Source: Holophagaceae bacterium (lineage in GTDB: Bacteria > Acidobacteriota > Holophagae > Holophagales > Holophagaceae). From it: DNA of 38,039 nt. The stretch covers positions 1 through 38,039 of the forward strand of contig WRHW01000016.1 of the NCBI GenBank assembly GCA_009783055.1. Reading direction: 5' to 3'. The first letter of the stretch is position 1. Every line of letters begins with the position of its first letter. Positions 9,633 to 17,074 of the stretch are shown one piece after another. The translations under genes and the position numbers were made by a program. The notes below the pieces were generated by a model. That model had not been told where the DNA came from. It was given only the letters and a program-made list of their open reading frames with translations, and made no database searches.

Positions 9633-9671
9633 CAGTTTATATAGCAATTCAACTTATCAGATTTATTACAC

Positions 9672-9697
9672 TAGTTCTCAGTTCTCAGTTTTCAGAT
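9672..9697. repeat. T repeat: CTCAGTTCTCAGTTTTCAG units
   Basis: Three tandem units (AGTTCTC, AGTTCTC, AGTTTTC) lie between the convergent oxidase and lipoprotein genes. A decayed half of the P1 palindrome (AGCAGTT ... ATAGCAATTCAAC) lies just upstream at 9631-9652. Confidence 0.6.
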
Positions 9698-9704
9698 AGC
9701 AAGC

Positions 9705-10772
9705 CTAATCATAATATCCGCTGTGATACCTGTCGTATTCCAGTTGCATCTTGGTATTTAGCTTGCTCAGGAAAGCCTCCCTGTCCGCCGGCGTCATAAG
9801 CTCGAACAGATTGACGTCTTTGTCTCCAATCTTGTATGTAAACATGGCGTTCAATGCCGTTTGGAACCATTCGTCGGCATCATATTTACACGATATGAAG
9901 TTAGTCTGGCCAAATATGCTATTTATAGGGTCTCGATAAAGAGAAACATTAGAATCGAATATATTAGAAAATAGCTCATAATGACAAGACATTAATTGTA
10001 ATGCTTCCTCTTGCGACACAGCGGAGATGAATTCTGTAAATTTATTATTAGCGTCCCACCATGTCATCATGTGGCTTCGACCTAAATCCGGTATATTTCC
10101 AATTGCGTCATTATATGACCGAGAACTGAATTTGAATTGATTAGGGTCTTTGCCCGCCAAATCCCATTCCGTTAATTGTTTTGCATATTCATCCAGCATA
10201 TTTTTACGAAACAATATCATCTCTGATAAATATGCGGAGGTTTCGTCCAAAAAGGCCGATTTCCATAAATTTTGGGGTTCTTTAATAGTATGTCTATATT
10301 TAGCATTCTTCCCGTGTCTCAATTCATGCTCCCAGGAGTAGGGAAGGATAAAATTATTTATACGTTCTGCTTCTTTTTCCAACCGCGCCTTCAATATCTG
10401 GTCTGTTACTGTTGAAGACACTGCAAAGCTATATCCACGTGCAGTATGGGTCCCTGCATTATATCCGAAGTTCCCAGCTTCAAAATCCGACATCTGTTTA
10501 ACTTCGATTATTGTCTTGTTCTCATTCACAGGTGCACTTAATCTATTAAACTCGGCTAGTCTTCTGGCTTCTTCGAGTTGTTGTGGGGTTGGTTGTGGCT
10601 TCGGGTCTGGTTTTTTATCGGGCGTGTTGCTTCCCCCGGAACAGCCCACAATGCCGACCACAGCGATGCCGGTTAATGCCAAGGCCGCCGGGCCGAAGGC
10701 GGGTGATTTCAAAACCAATTCAGCCGATAAGGCCAATTTTTGCAAAATCGGGGATTTTTTAGAAATTTTCAT
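9705..10772 (-). CDS. Putative lipoprotein with HExxH zinc-metallopeptidase-like motif
   Basis: A 355-residue protein with a basic N-terminus, a hydrophobic stretch (residues 26-42) and a lipobox ending at Cys44 (GIVGC), then a Pro/Lys-rich linker (50-65). It should therefore be a lipid-anchored envelope protein. His149-Glu150-Leu-Arg-His153 forms an HExxH motif, and Glu177 in the following DETSAYLSE segment is 24 residues downstream, a spacing typical of the third ligand in gluzincin-type peptidases. This supports, but does not prove, a zinc-dependent peptidase; I do not recognise the family. The start ATG has a strong AGGAGGTG site. It is transcribed away from the DUF6273 gene and converges on the oxidase gene. 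Confidence 0.75.
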   Translation of the reverse strand: MKISKKSPILQKLALSAELVLKSPAFGPAALALTGIAVVGIVGCSGGSNTPDKKPDPKPQPTPQQLEEARRLAEFNRLSAPVNENKTIIEVKQMSDFEAGNFGYNAGTHTARGYSFAVSSTVTDQILKARLEKEAERINNFILPYSWEHELRHGKNAKYRHTIKEPQNLWKSAFLDETSAYLSEMILFRKNMLDEYAKQLTEWDLAGKDPNQFKFSSRSYNDAIGNIPDLGRSHMMTWWDANNKFTEFISAVSQEEALQLMSCHYELFSNIFDSNVSLYRDPINSIFGQTNFISCKYDADEWFQTALNAMFTYKIGDKDVNLFELMTPADREAFLSKLNTKMQLEYDRYHSGYYD

Positions 10773-10860
10773 ATAACACCTCCTCTAATGCCTTTCTGAA
10801 ACCGTTGGCAACTTGGTTCTAACAAGGAGACTCCTCCAAATCCAACAATGACACATGGTA

Positions 10861-10958
10861 TAGTGAGATAACCTAAAAAACAATACAGAATTTGGATGTA
10901 CGACTGCGTTGGTTTACTTGCAGAAAGCATTGTTTGTCACAAGCCATACGACTATAAC
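10861..10958 (+). repeat. R1 dispersed repeat, copy 3
   Basis: Same orientation as copy 2: TAGTGA, AACCTAAAAAACA, the CGTTGGTTTACTTGCAGAAAG core, then CACAAG and ACGACTATA. It fills most of the 10773-11030 gap between the divergent lipoprotein and DUF6273 genes. Confidence 0.9.
10930..10958 (+). promoter_or_regulatory. Candidate sigma70 promoter carried by R1 copy 3
   Basis: TTGTTT (10930-10935) and TATAAC (10953-10958) are separated by 17 bp and point at the DUF6273 gene about 70 bp downstream. Position and sequence correspond to the promoter-like pair in R1 copy 2. Confidence 0.45.
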
Positions 10959-11030
10959 TACTTGTGGCTCAAATGACACGCCCCCTGCAAGTATTTATGA
11001 GACTGTGTAAAAATATTGATCGGAGGAAAT

Positions 11031-11597
11031 ATGCCGAATAGGGACACAAATACCAATAGTGGAAAACCAGAAGTAAATGAAGCACTTGCTGAACACAAAA
11101 CAGATGACCTCCAACAAAACATTCAATTTGGCCCCTACAAGTGGCGGGTGCTGGACAGACAAGGCAACAAGGCCTTATTAATTACCGAAAACGTCCTTGA
11201 GAATTGCATATTTCATGGTAATTTTACATCCGTGACTTGGGAAACCTGTGATTTGCGAAAATATCTGAATAATGATTTTCTACAAAAATTCTCGATAGAT
11301 GAGCAAAGGCAGATTGCTGAAATAAGCATCACAAATCCGAATAACCCGCAATACGGGACAAGCGGTGGTGAAAATACCACTGACAAAGTATTTCTTTTGA
11401 GCATCGAAGAGGCTCAGAGGTATTTTGTTGATGACAACGATAGAAAAGCTATTGACTGGTGGTGGCTACGATCTCCAGGTCACAGTAGCGGCCTTGTCGC
11501 CTGTGTCGACGGCGAAGGCTTTATCAATGCTTATGGCTACAATGCCTACGACATCCATCTTTGTGGCCCACGCCCTGCCCTAATGATATGTCAGTAG
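11031..11597 (+). CDS. DUF6273 domain protein (C-type-lectin-like fold)
   Basis: A protein of about 188 residues with no signal peptide. After ~30 polar residues it reads FGPYKWRVLDRQGNKALLITENVL, the usual DUF6273 opening. It ends with WWWLRSPGHSSGLVACVDGEGFINAYGYN and a GPRPALMI strand, the recognisable end of this fold and related to the sulfatase-modifying-factor/C-type-lectin superfamily. Function is unknown; many relatives are binding modules or cargo-like proteins. ATG at 11031 is preferred because a GGAGG site precedes it; the in-frame TTG at 11016 would place that site inside the gene. The gene stands alone. No reverse transcriptase or template repeat that would make its end a diversity-generating target is visible. 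Confidence 0.78.
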   Translation: MPNRDTNTNSGKPEVNEALAEHKTDDLQQNIQFGPYKWRVLDRQGNKALLITENVLENCIFHGNFTSVTWETCDLRKYLNNDFLQKFSIDEQRQIAEISITNPNNPQYGTSGGENTTDKVFLLSIEEAQRYFVDDNDRKAIDWWWLRSPGHSSGLVACVDGEGFINAYGYNAYDIHLCGPRPALMICQ

Positions 11598-11661
11598 AGT
11601 TTCTTGCAATCGACCAAACATGACTTTGTGCAAAAAAACATTCACAGCAGTGGCCACAGTA

Positions 11662-11697
11662 TATAGCGGTTCAATTTTTTGTGGTTGAACTGCTATA
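11662..11697. repeat. P1 palindrome, copy 1
   Basis: A 36-bp near-perfect palindrome with arms TATAGCGGTTCAA and TTGAACTGCTATA around a T-rich loop. Similar copies are at 12179-12214 and 25435-25470, with shortened forms near 9631 and 35579. It lies 64 bp after the DUF6273 gene. Confidence 0.9.
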
Positions 11698-11744
11698 GTC
11701 TCCCGTTGTTCTTGGATGCCATGTAGGTATGGCGGCTTGGCACT

Positions 11745-11806
11745 CTGCCGATACCGACAATAATACCTACAAAAGTGTAGGTATTACAGTGTACGGCATC
11801 GGACAG
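11745..11806 (+). ncRNA. Long imperfect hairpin, candidate structured RNA or leader element
   Basis: TAATACCTAC (11761-11770) pairs perfectly with GTAGGTATTA (11777-11786). Outside this, CTGCCGATACCG (11745-11756) pairs with CGGCATCGG plus CAG (11794-11806) with one mismatch and a bulge, giving a 62-bp two-part stem with an asymmetric internal loop. A strong intrinsic terminator follows 20 bp later, so the block could be a small RNA or the end of the DUF6273 transcript. No known RNA family was recognised. Confidence 0.4.
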
Positions 11807-11825
11807 CCCTGAACAAGGGCACAAC

Positions 11826-11853
11826 AAAAAACCCCGTGGTTACGGGGTTTTTT
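11826..11853. terminator. Bidirectional intrinsic terminator
   Basis: AAAAAACCCCGT pairs with ACGGGGTTTTTT around a GGTT loop. The A-run and T-run make it work in both directions: it would end plus-strand transcripts from the DUF6273/hairpin side and the minus-strand tRNA-Ala transcript. Confidence 0.92.
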
Positions 11854-11883
11854 GGACATCGACGGACTTCTGTGGATTGTTTT

Positions 11884-11959
<76 letters not shown>

Positions 11960-11971
11960 AGGAGAAACTTC

Positions 11972-11999
11972 ATTGTACCATTGTTGGAGATAAATTCAA
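11972..11999 (-). promoter_or_regulatory. Likely sigma70 promoter of tRNA-Ala
   Basis: On the minus strand TTGAAT (11999-11994) and TACAAT (11977-11972) are 16 bp apart, with the -10 ending 13 bp before the mature tRNA 5' end. This is a compact tRNA promoter layout. The rest of 12000-12505 holds no gene I can support, only P1 copy 2 and P2 copy 1. Confidence 0.6.
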
Positions 12000-12178
12000 T
12001 AGAGGTAATTGAACCAATTGCGTTGTAGCATTTTTGCGGTCATTAGGTTCCTCAAAACCATCTCTGTGTCATAACAAAAAAAATCCCCTCCCATTACATG
12101 TAAACTACAATATTGCACTACTTATACCCCTCTGCCCTGAAATAAGTGTAAAAGTCAGGTTATGGCAAACACAGCGAT

Positions 12179-12214
12179 TATAGCGGTTCAACTTTGTGTA
12201 GTTGAACTGCTATA
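12179..12214. repeat. P1 palindrome, copy 2
   Basis: Arms TATAGCGGTTCAAC and GTTGAACTGCTATA pair with one G-T around an eight-base loop. It is the best-preserved P1 copy in the window. It lies in the tRNA-Ala to protease gap, with no gene overlapping it. Confidence 0.92.
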
Positions 12215-12324
12215 TGCCAGGATTTGCTTGCATAACGAAGGTGACGCTGAAAAAGAACCTGCTAGCGTGCCTCCAAGTCTGCCAAATTTATTGTGGTGGG
12301 GGCGTGACCGCCTCGGACATCCTG

Positions 12325-12360
12325 ATACCAAGTTGCTCCCGTTTGGGTGCAACTTGGTAT
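12325..12360. repeat. P2 palindrome, copy 1
   Basis: Outer arms ATACCAAGTTGC (12325-12336) and GCAACTTGGTAT (12349-12360) are perfectly complementary. A short inner stem CCC/GGG encloses GTTT. The outer arms recur at 30771-30807 and, in coding DNA, at 36463 and 36573, each with different inner stem sequences. Confidence 0.92.
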
Positions 12361-12505
12361 TACTGCCACTACAGTGTAGGAGCTAATAGAATCTATGAGA
12401 AACAAAAATTAATACTGCTATACTGTTACTAAGTATTTTTTAGTACTCACTGCTCATTGTTCGGTTAAGGCCGGATTGTTTTAATTAATCACTTTTGGAG
12501 TTGCT

Positions 12506-15500
12506 ATGAAGTGGCAAAACATACCTGCAGTTATCCTGTTGGCGGCTGGGGCCTATTCTCAGGCTCAGGCACCACTGCTTTTGAGGACCCCTGCCCTCAG
12601 CAAGTCTCACATTGTTTTTTCCCATGCAGGCGATCTTTGGATTGTCGGCAGGGATGGCGGTGATGCCCGAAGGCTAACGTCCGGGATCGGCATCGAATCC
12701 AGACCACATTTTTCGCCTGACGGCAACATGGTGGCTTTCACGGGTAACTTTGAAGGCAATACTGACGTGTATTTAGTCCCCACAACCGGGGGAGTACCCA
12801 AGCGCGTGACCTATCACCCTGGGGCAGACATTGCAGAGGGATGGACACCCCATGGAAAGATTATTTTTTCTTCTGCCCGCTACAGTCACGCAAATGGCAG
12901 GACATCTCAGTTGTTTATGATTGCACCAAATGGAGTTTGGCCGGAATTGGTTCCTCTTCCACAGGCAAATCATGGGTCATTTTCCCCCGATGGAAAATTT
13001 TTGGCCTATGAACCTGTTGGCCGTGCCTTTAGTGCATGGAAGTGGTACCGGGGCGGACGCGCATCTTTTATATGGATTGCCGACATGAAGGATTCTAGCG
13101 TGGTTAAAATACCGCGCACTGATAGCAATGACTTTTGCCCGATGTGGATAGACAAAAAGGTATTTTTCCTCTCTGATCGTCAGGGGCCAATTTCTCTTTA
13201 TTCCTATGACATAGACTCAAAGCAGGTTGAAAAGGTCATCAATAATACAGGCATGGACTTCAAGTCGGCCAACGCAGGGCATGGGGCAATTGTCTACGAA
13301 CAATTTGGCTCTATTCACCTCTATGACCTAGCCACACGCCAAAGCAAGGCTGTAAATATAAATGTGGTTGGAGATATGCCAGGGGTGAGGCCACGGTTTG
13401 AATCACTTGCGAGCCGTGTAACTAATGCAAACCTTTCCCCCAATGGTGCTAGGGCAGTATTTGAAGCCAGAGGAGAAATTTTTACGGTTCCGGCTGAAAA
13501 AGGAAGTGTTAGAAATATAACAGGCACTCCGGGGATAATGGAGCGTGACCCTGCATGGTCGCCAGATGGTAAGTCCATTGCATATTTTTCTGATGCAAGT
13601 GGCGAATATGCCCTGCACATAGCCGCACAGGATGGTACCGGAACGCCCAAAATAATAAGCCTGGAGCCAACTTTTTATTACCAGCCAACTTGGTCTCCGG
13701 ATTCCAAAAAAGTTGCATTCATGGATAAGCGATCTATCGTATGGCTCGTTGACATTGAAAAGGGTAAGCAAGAAAAACTGGATACCTTTGAAACCGATAG
13801 ACGCTCCAGTTTGGCATGGTCGCCCGACAGCCAGTGGATTACCTATACAAAGGCTCTTGCTAACAGATATGAAGCTGTCTTTGTGTGCAATATCCAAACC
13901 AAAAAAATCGGGCAAATAACTGATGGCATGAGTGGCGCAGGTAGCCCACAATTTGACCGTTCAGGCAAGTATCTATATTTTACTGCCACTACCAACATTG
14001 GGCCGACCGTGCAAGGTTTTGACATGAACTCTTACCCGCACAACGCAACCCGAAGTGCCTATCTTGCAGTGCTGAAAAAAGGTGAACCATCACCACTCGC
14101 TCCAGAAAGTGACGATGAAAAGGCAGAAGCACCAAAGTCGGCAGATACAACTCCAAAGCAACCAGAAAAGCAAAACAACGAAACCATTATCGATCTTGAA
14201 GGCATCGACCAGCGCATCCTCTCACTGCCATTTGGAAATAGAAATATTTCTTATTTGATAGCTGGAAAGGCTGGTTTTGTATTCGTAATGGAGAGTGGAA
14301 ATGCTGGCAGGACCCTGCACAAATATGACCTAAAGAAACGAAAATTAGACAAAGTTGCAGATAACGTTCAGGGATTTACGCTATCTTCCAACGCTGAAAA
14401 AGCTCTTTGGAGAATGGGGGGCGGTTGGATAATAGCTTCGCCTGATAAGGCACCTGCTCCATCAGACCCAAGGCTCAATCTAAATGAAGTCGATGTCAGG
14501 GTAGACCCTAAGGCAGAGTGGGCACAGATGTACCGCGAGGCATGGCGCATAGTGCGCGATTATTTCTATGATCCAGGGCATCATGGCTTGGACATAAAAG
14601 CAACAGAAGCCAGATATGCAAAATATCTTAATGGCCTTAACAGCCGCGCCGACTTAAATTATCTCTTTGAAGAAGTGTTTGGATACCTAACAGTCGGACA
14701 TCTCTATATCAGTGGTGGCGACATGCCCTCGGTTAGAAGCATACCGGGTGGCCTTCTTGGAGCAAACTACAAGATCGAAAATGGGCGTTACCGAGTGTCC
14801 AAGGTTTACAACGGAGAAAATTGGAACCCCAACATGAGGGCACCCCTAACCCAACCTGGCTCTGAGGTAAATGTCGGTGAATACATCATTGCCATCAATG
14901 GCATTGAGCTAACAGACAAAGGCAACCCCCACAAGCTACTCGAAAATAAATCGGGAAGGCAGGTAGTCCTCAAGGTTGGGACAGACCCCAGCGGTAAGGA
15001 TTCCAGAGAAGTCACAGTAGTCCCCATCGGCAACGAAAACGGTCTGCGAAACCTTGACTGGATCGAATCTAACCGCCGACACGTAGCAAAGGTTTCGGGC
15101 GGACGACTCGCCTATGTATGGCTCCCCGATACAGGCCAGGGTGGTTATACAAACTTTAATCGCTATTGGTTTGCACAATTGGATAAGGACGGAGCCGTAA
15201 TTGATGAACGCTTTAATGGTGGCGGTAGCGCGGCAGACTACATCATTGACTACCTCAAAAAGCCCATCAATAGTTATTGGGCAGTAAGGGACGGGAAAGA
15301 CTGGCGACAGCCATTTGGCTCTATGCCTGGTCCAAAAGCAATGCTCATCAACGAAAATGCCGGTAGCGGTGGCGATTACATGCCTTGGTTGTTTAAACGA
15401 TACGGCTTGGGGCCACTGGTTGGAAAGCGTACTTGGGGAGGCTTGGTAGGTATCGGTGGCTATCCGACACTAATGGATGGTGGCTCGGTTACAGCTCCAC

Positions 15501-15706
15501 ACTTTGCCTTTTACTCTCCCGAAGGTAGATTTGGCATAGAAAACGAGGGTGTAGCTCCCGACGTGGAAGTTGACCTTGACCCCAAGGCTTGGCGACAAGG
15601 CGTAGATTCACAGTTAGAAAAAGCCATCAGTCTGGTTATGGAAGAACTCAGGAAAAATCCACCAGTGGAAGTAAAGAGGCCACCCTATCCAAGGTATGTC
15701 CGATAG
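12506..15706 (+). CDS. Tricorn-type S41 serine protease, secreted
   Basis: A 1066-residue protein with a signal peptide (about 1-22, ending SQAQA). Residues ~25-480 carry WD/PD40-like beta-propeller repeats (repeated FSPDG, WSPDSK motifs), as in tricorn protease. After an acidic/Lys-rich linker (~520-555) and a second propeller-like part comes the core domain (~675 onward) with His732 in VGHLYISGG, a PDZ domain (~755-850), and an S41 catalytic part with Ser954 in NENAGSGGDY. The length matches bacterial tricorn homologues (1050-1100). It probably degrades peptides in the periplasm. Start: ATG after TTTGGAG. A strong terminator follows the gene, so it is probably a single transcription unit. 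Confidence 0.93.
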   Translation: MKWQNIPAVILLAAGAYSQAQAPLLLRTPALSKSHIVFSHAGDLWIVGRDGGDARRLTSGIGIESRPHFSPDGNMVAFTGNFEGNTDVYLVPTTGGVPKRVTYHPGADIAEGWTPHGKIIFSSARYSHANGRTSQLFMIAPNGVWPELVPLPQANHGSFSPDGKFLAYEPVGRAFSAWKWYRGGRASFIWIADMKDSSVVKIPRTDSNDFCPMWIDKKVFFLSDRQGPISLYSYDIDSKQVEKVINNTGMDFKSANAGHGAIVYEQFGSIHLYDLATRQSKAVNINVVGDMPGVRPRFESLASRVTNANLSPNGARAVFEARGEIFTVPAEKGSVRNITGTPGIMERDPAWSPDGKSIAYFSDASGEYALHIAAQDGTGTPKIISLEPTFYYQPTWSPDSKKVAFMDKRSIVWLVDIEKGKQEKLDTFETDRRSSLAWSPDSQWITYTKALANRYEAVFVCNIQTKKIGQITDGMSGAGSPQFDRSGKYLYFTATTNIGPTVQGFDMNSYPHNATRSAYLAVLKKGEPSPLAPESDDEKAEAPKSADTTPKQPEKQNNETIIDLEGIDQRILSLPFGNRNISYLIAGKAGFVFVMESGNAGRTLHKYDLKKRKLDKVADNVQGFTLSSNAEKALWRMGGGWIIASPDKAPAPSDPRLNLNEVDVRVDPKAEWAQMYREAWRIVRDYFYDPGHHGLDIKATEARYAKYLNGLNSRADLNYLFEEVFGYLTVGHLYISGGDMPSVRSIPGGLLGANYKIENGRYRVSKVYNGENWNPNMRAPLTQPGSEVNVGEYIIAINGIELTDKGNPHKLLENKSGRQVVLKVGTDPSGKDSREVTVVPIGNENGLRNLDWIESNRRHVAKVSGGRLAYVWLPDTGQGGYTNFNRYWFAQLDKDGAVIDERFNGGGSAADYIIDYLKKPINSYWAVRDGKDWRQPFGSMPGPKAMLINENAGSGGDYMPWLFKRYGLGPLVGKRTWGGLVGIGGYPTLMDGGSVTAPHFAFYSPEGRFGIENEGVAPDVEVDLDPKAWRQGVDSQLEKAISLVMEELRKNPPVEVKRPPYPRYVR

Positions 15707-15716
15707 GGTTACTATA

Positions 15717-15758
15717 AGCCACTTGCATGACCAGCCGGTTCTGCAAGTGGCTCTTTTT
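15717..15758 (+). terminator. Intrinsic terminator after the tricorn-like protease
   Basis: AGCCACTTGCA (15717-15727) pairs perfectly with TGCAAGTGGCT (15742-15752), followed by CTTTTT. It lies 11 bp after the protease stop and separates that gene from the next one. Confidence 0.93.
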
Positions 15759-15783
15759 GAATATGACTTGGTAAGAGGTTCCC

Positions 15784-16329
15784 ATGAGCGAAGAGACGCG
15801 GTTGGCTTATTATGTAGCTATCAAGGAGAGTGCGAGCTACCTGGGCGGATTGTTGATGACCAACGCTCAGGGAATACCAACGGATTTCAGATATACTGAG
15901 CCTATAACGCCCACAAAATTACAGTCGGTGCTATATGGCAAAGCTCTGGAGCCACATCTAAAGGGGGAAGTAATCCAAAAAGCCCTGATGAAGGAAATCA
16001 AGACTCCCCCAGATTTGATGTTTGTCCAGGCATCAGACCTAGTTGCTGATTTTGCCGCTGATACCAACTGCCCGATTTTGGCCGTCCAGCGTTCACAAGA
16101 GGCACCCTTGAAGGAGCAGGGTGCAATAAATAGAACATCATCCAGAGAAGTATTAGTTCAAGTGGGCGAGGGTGGCCATCCTCTTCGGGTAATTTTTCCT
16201 CATGGAGTTGCAGAGCCTGAGCAAGATGCCGCCCTTCAAAAAGTAGTTGAGGCTGGGTATCACATGGATCTCGTGGAGCCAATGGAACGCGCCCTCGAAG
16301 CCCTCAGAACCCTTATACAACCTAAGTAA
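15784..16329 (+). CDS. Conserved hypothetical protein
   Basis: A 181-residue soluble protein with an AAGAGGT ribosome site before ATG. Its centre contains YLGGLLMTNAQGIPTDFRYTEPI followed by TPTKLQSVLYG; I recall this pattern in hypothetical proteins of several deep-branching Gram-negative lineages, but no function is attached to it. The second half has a PDLMFVQASDLV strand and a C-terminal helix. No catalytic motif, signal peptide or membrane segment is visible. The next gene starts 47 bp downstream, so it may head a small operon with the LolA-like and unknown genes. Confidence 0.75.
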   Translation: MSEETRLAYYVAIKESASYLGGLLMTNAQGIPTDFRYTEPITPTKLQSVLYGKALEPHLKGEVIQKALMKEIKTPPDLMFVQASDLVADFAADTNCPILAVQRSQEAPLKEQGAINRTSSREVLVQVGEGGHPLRVIFPHGVAEPEQDAALQKVVEAGYHMDLVEPMERALEALRTLIQPK

Positions 16330-16375
16330 TCACATCAGCCACCGCTAGTAACTTTTACCTTCCAAAGGAGTTTGC

Positions 16376-17065
16376 ATGAGAAACATACATGCCATAATGC
16401 TCGCCGTTCCTGCTGTTCTGGTTGGTCAGGCAAATGAAAAGCCTACCATCGAACAAATTCTCGATAAGCACTATTCAGCCATGGGTGGGCTTGAAAAGCT
16501 AATAGAGGTAAAAACAACCAGAGCTACATTCAAGATGCAGGGAGGGCCAGTGTCAGTTTTGGGAGTCATCGAATCTAGGCAACCCGGTTCTGTCCGTGCC
16601 GAAGCGGAGATCATGGGACAAAAAAAAATTGAAATGATAAATGAAGATGGTGGGTGGGATTTATCTTATTCAAAACCAACAGCAATGTCAAAAAAGGATG
16701 TTGACGAAGGCCGTTTCACTATCAATCTTTTTGTAAGCCCCTTTGTCAATTACAGCGAAAAAGGTAGCAAGGTAGAATATGTTGGGACAGCTGACCGTGG
16801 CAAGACATATAAGGTTCGCCTGACAACCGCCGGTGGCAATAAAATTTTATACTTCATTGACATAAGCTCATACCTGATAGCAAGGGTGGAGTCGAGCGAT
16901 ACCAATGCCAGATTTAGTAACTACAAAATGGTGAGCGGTATAAATGTACCGCATGAGTTTGAGGAGCCAACACCAGGGGCACCTGGCTCGATGAAAATTA
17001 CATTGCAAAAAATGGAAATCAATCCTGTGATTGATGACTCTAGGTTTGAGTCGCCAAAAAAATAG
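16376..17065 (+). CDS. LolA-like outer-membrane lipoprotein-sorting family protein
   Basis: A 229-residue protein with an N-terminal signal peptide (about 1-19, LAVPAVLVGQA). The mature part is a run of beta strands expected of the LolA/LolB-like open barrel: IEQILDKHYSAMGGLEKLIEVKTTRATFKMQGG near the start, then GGWDLSY, KVRLTTAGG, and FSNYKMVSGINVPHEFE, which resembles the family's usual end. Such proteins act in the periplasm and bind lipids or lipoproteins. An AAAGGAG site precedes the ATG. It is probably not the housekeeping LolA, which is shorter and has no metabolic neighbours of this kind; the cargo is unknown. Confidence 0.75.
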   Translation: MRNIHAIMLAVPAVLVGQANEKPTIEQILDKHYSAMGGLEKLIEVKTTRATFKMQGGPVSVLGVIESRQPGSVRAEAEIMGQKKIEMINEDGGWDLSYSKPTAMSKKDVDEGRFTINLFVSPFVNYSEKGSKVEYVGTADRGKTYKVRLTTAGGNKILYFIDISSYLIARVESSDTNARFSNYKMVSGINVPHEFEEPTPGAPGSMKITLQKMEINPVIDDSRFESPKK

Positions 17066-17074
17066 GACAACAAT

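Noticed and set aside
11016-11030. TTG at 11016 as start of the DUF6273 gene
   Set aside because: It would put the GGAGG ribosome site inside the coding region; ATG at 11031 is correctly spaced from that site.
12162-12432. Two short plus-strand open frames in the tRNA-protease gap
   Set aside because: They run through the P1 and P2 palindromes, lack a ribosome site and look like non-coding DNA.
13403-13951. A 182-codon minus-strand open frame
   Set aside because: It is antisense to the propeller repeats of the tricorn-like protease and has no domain signature.
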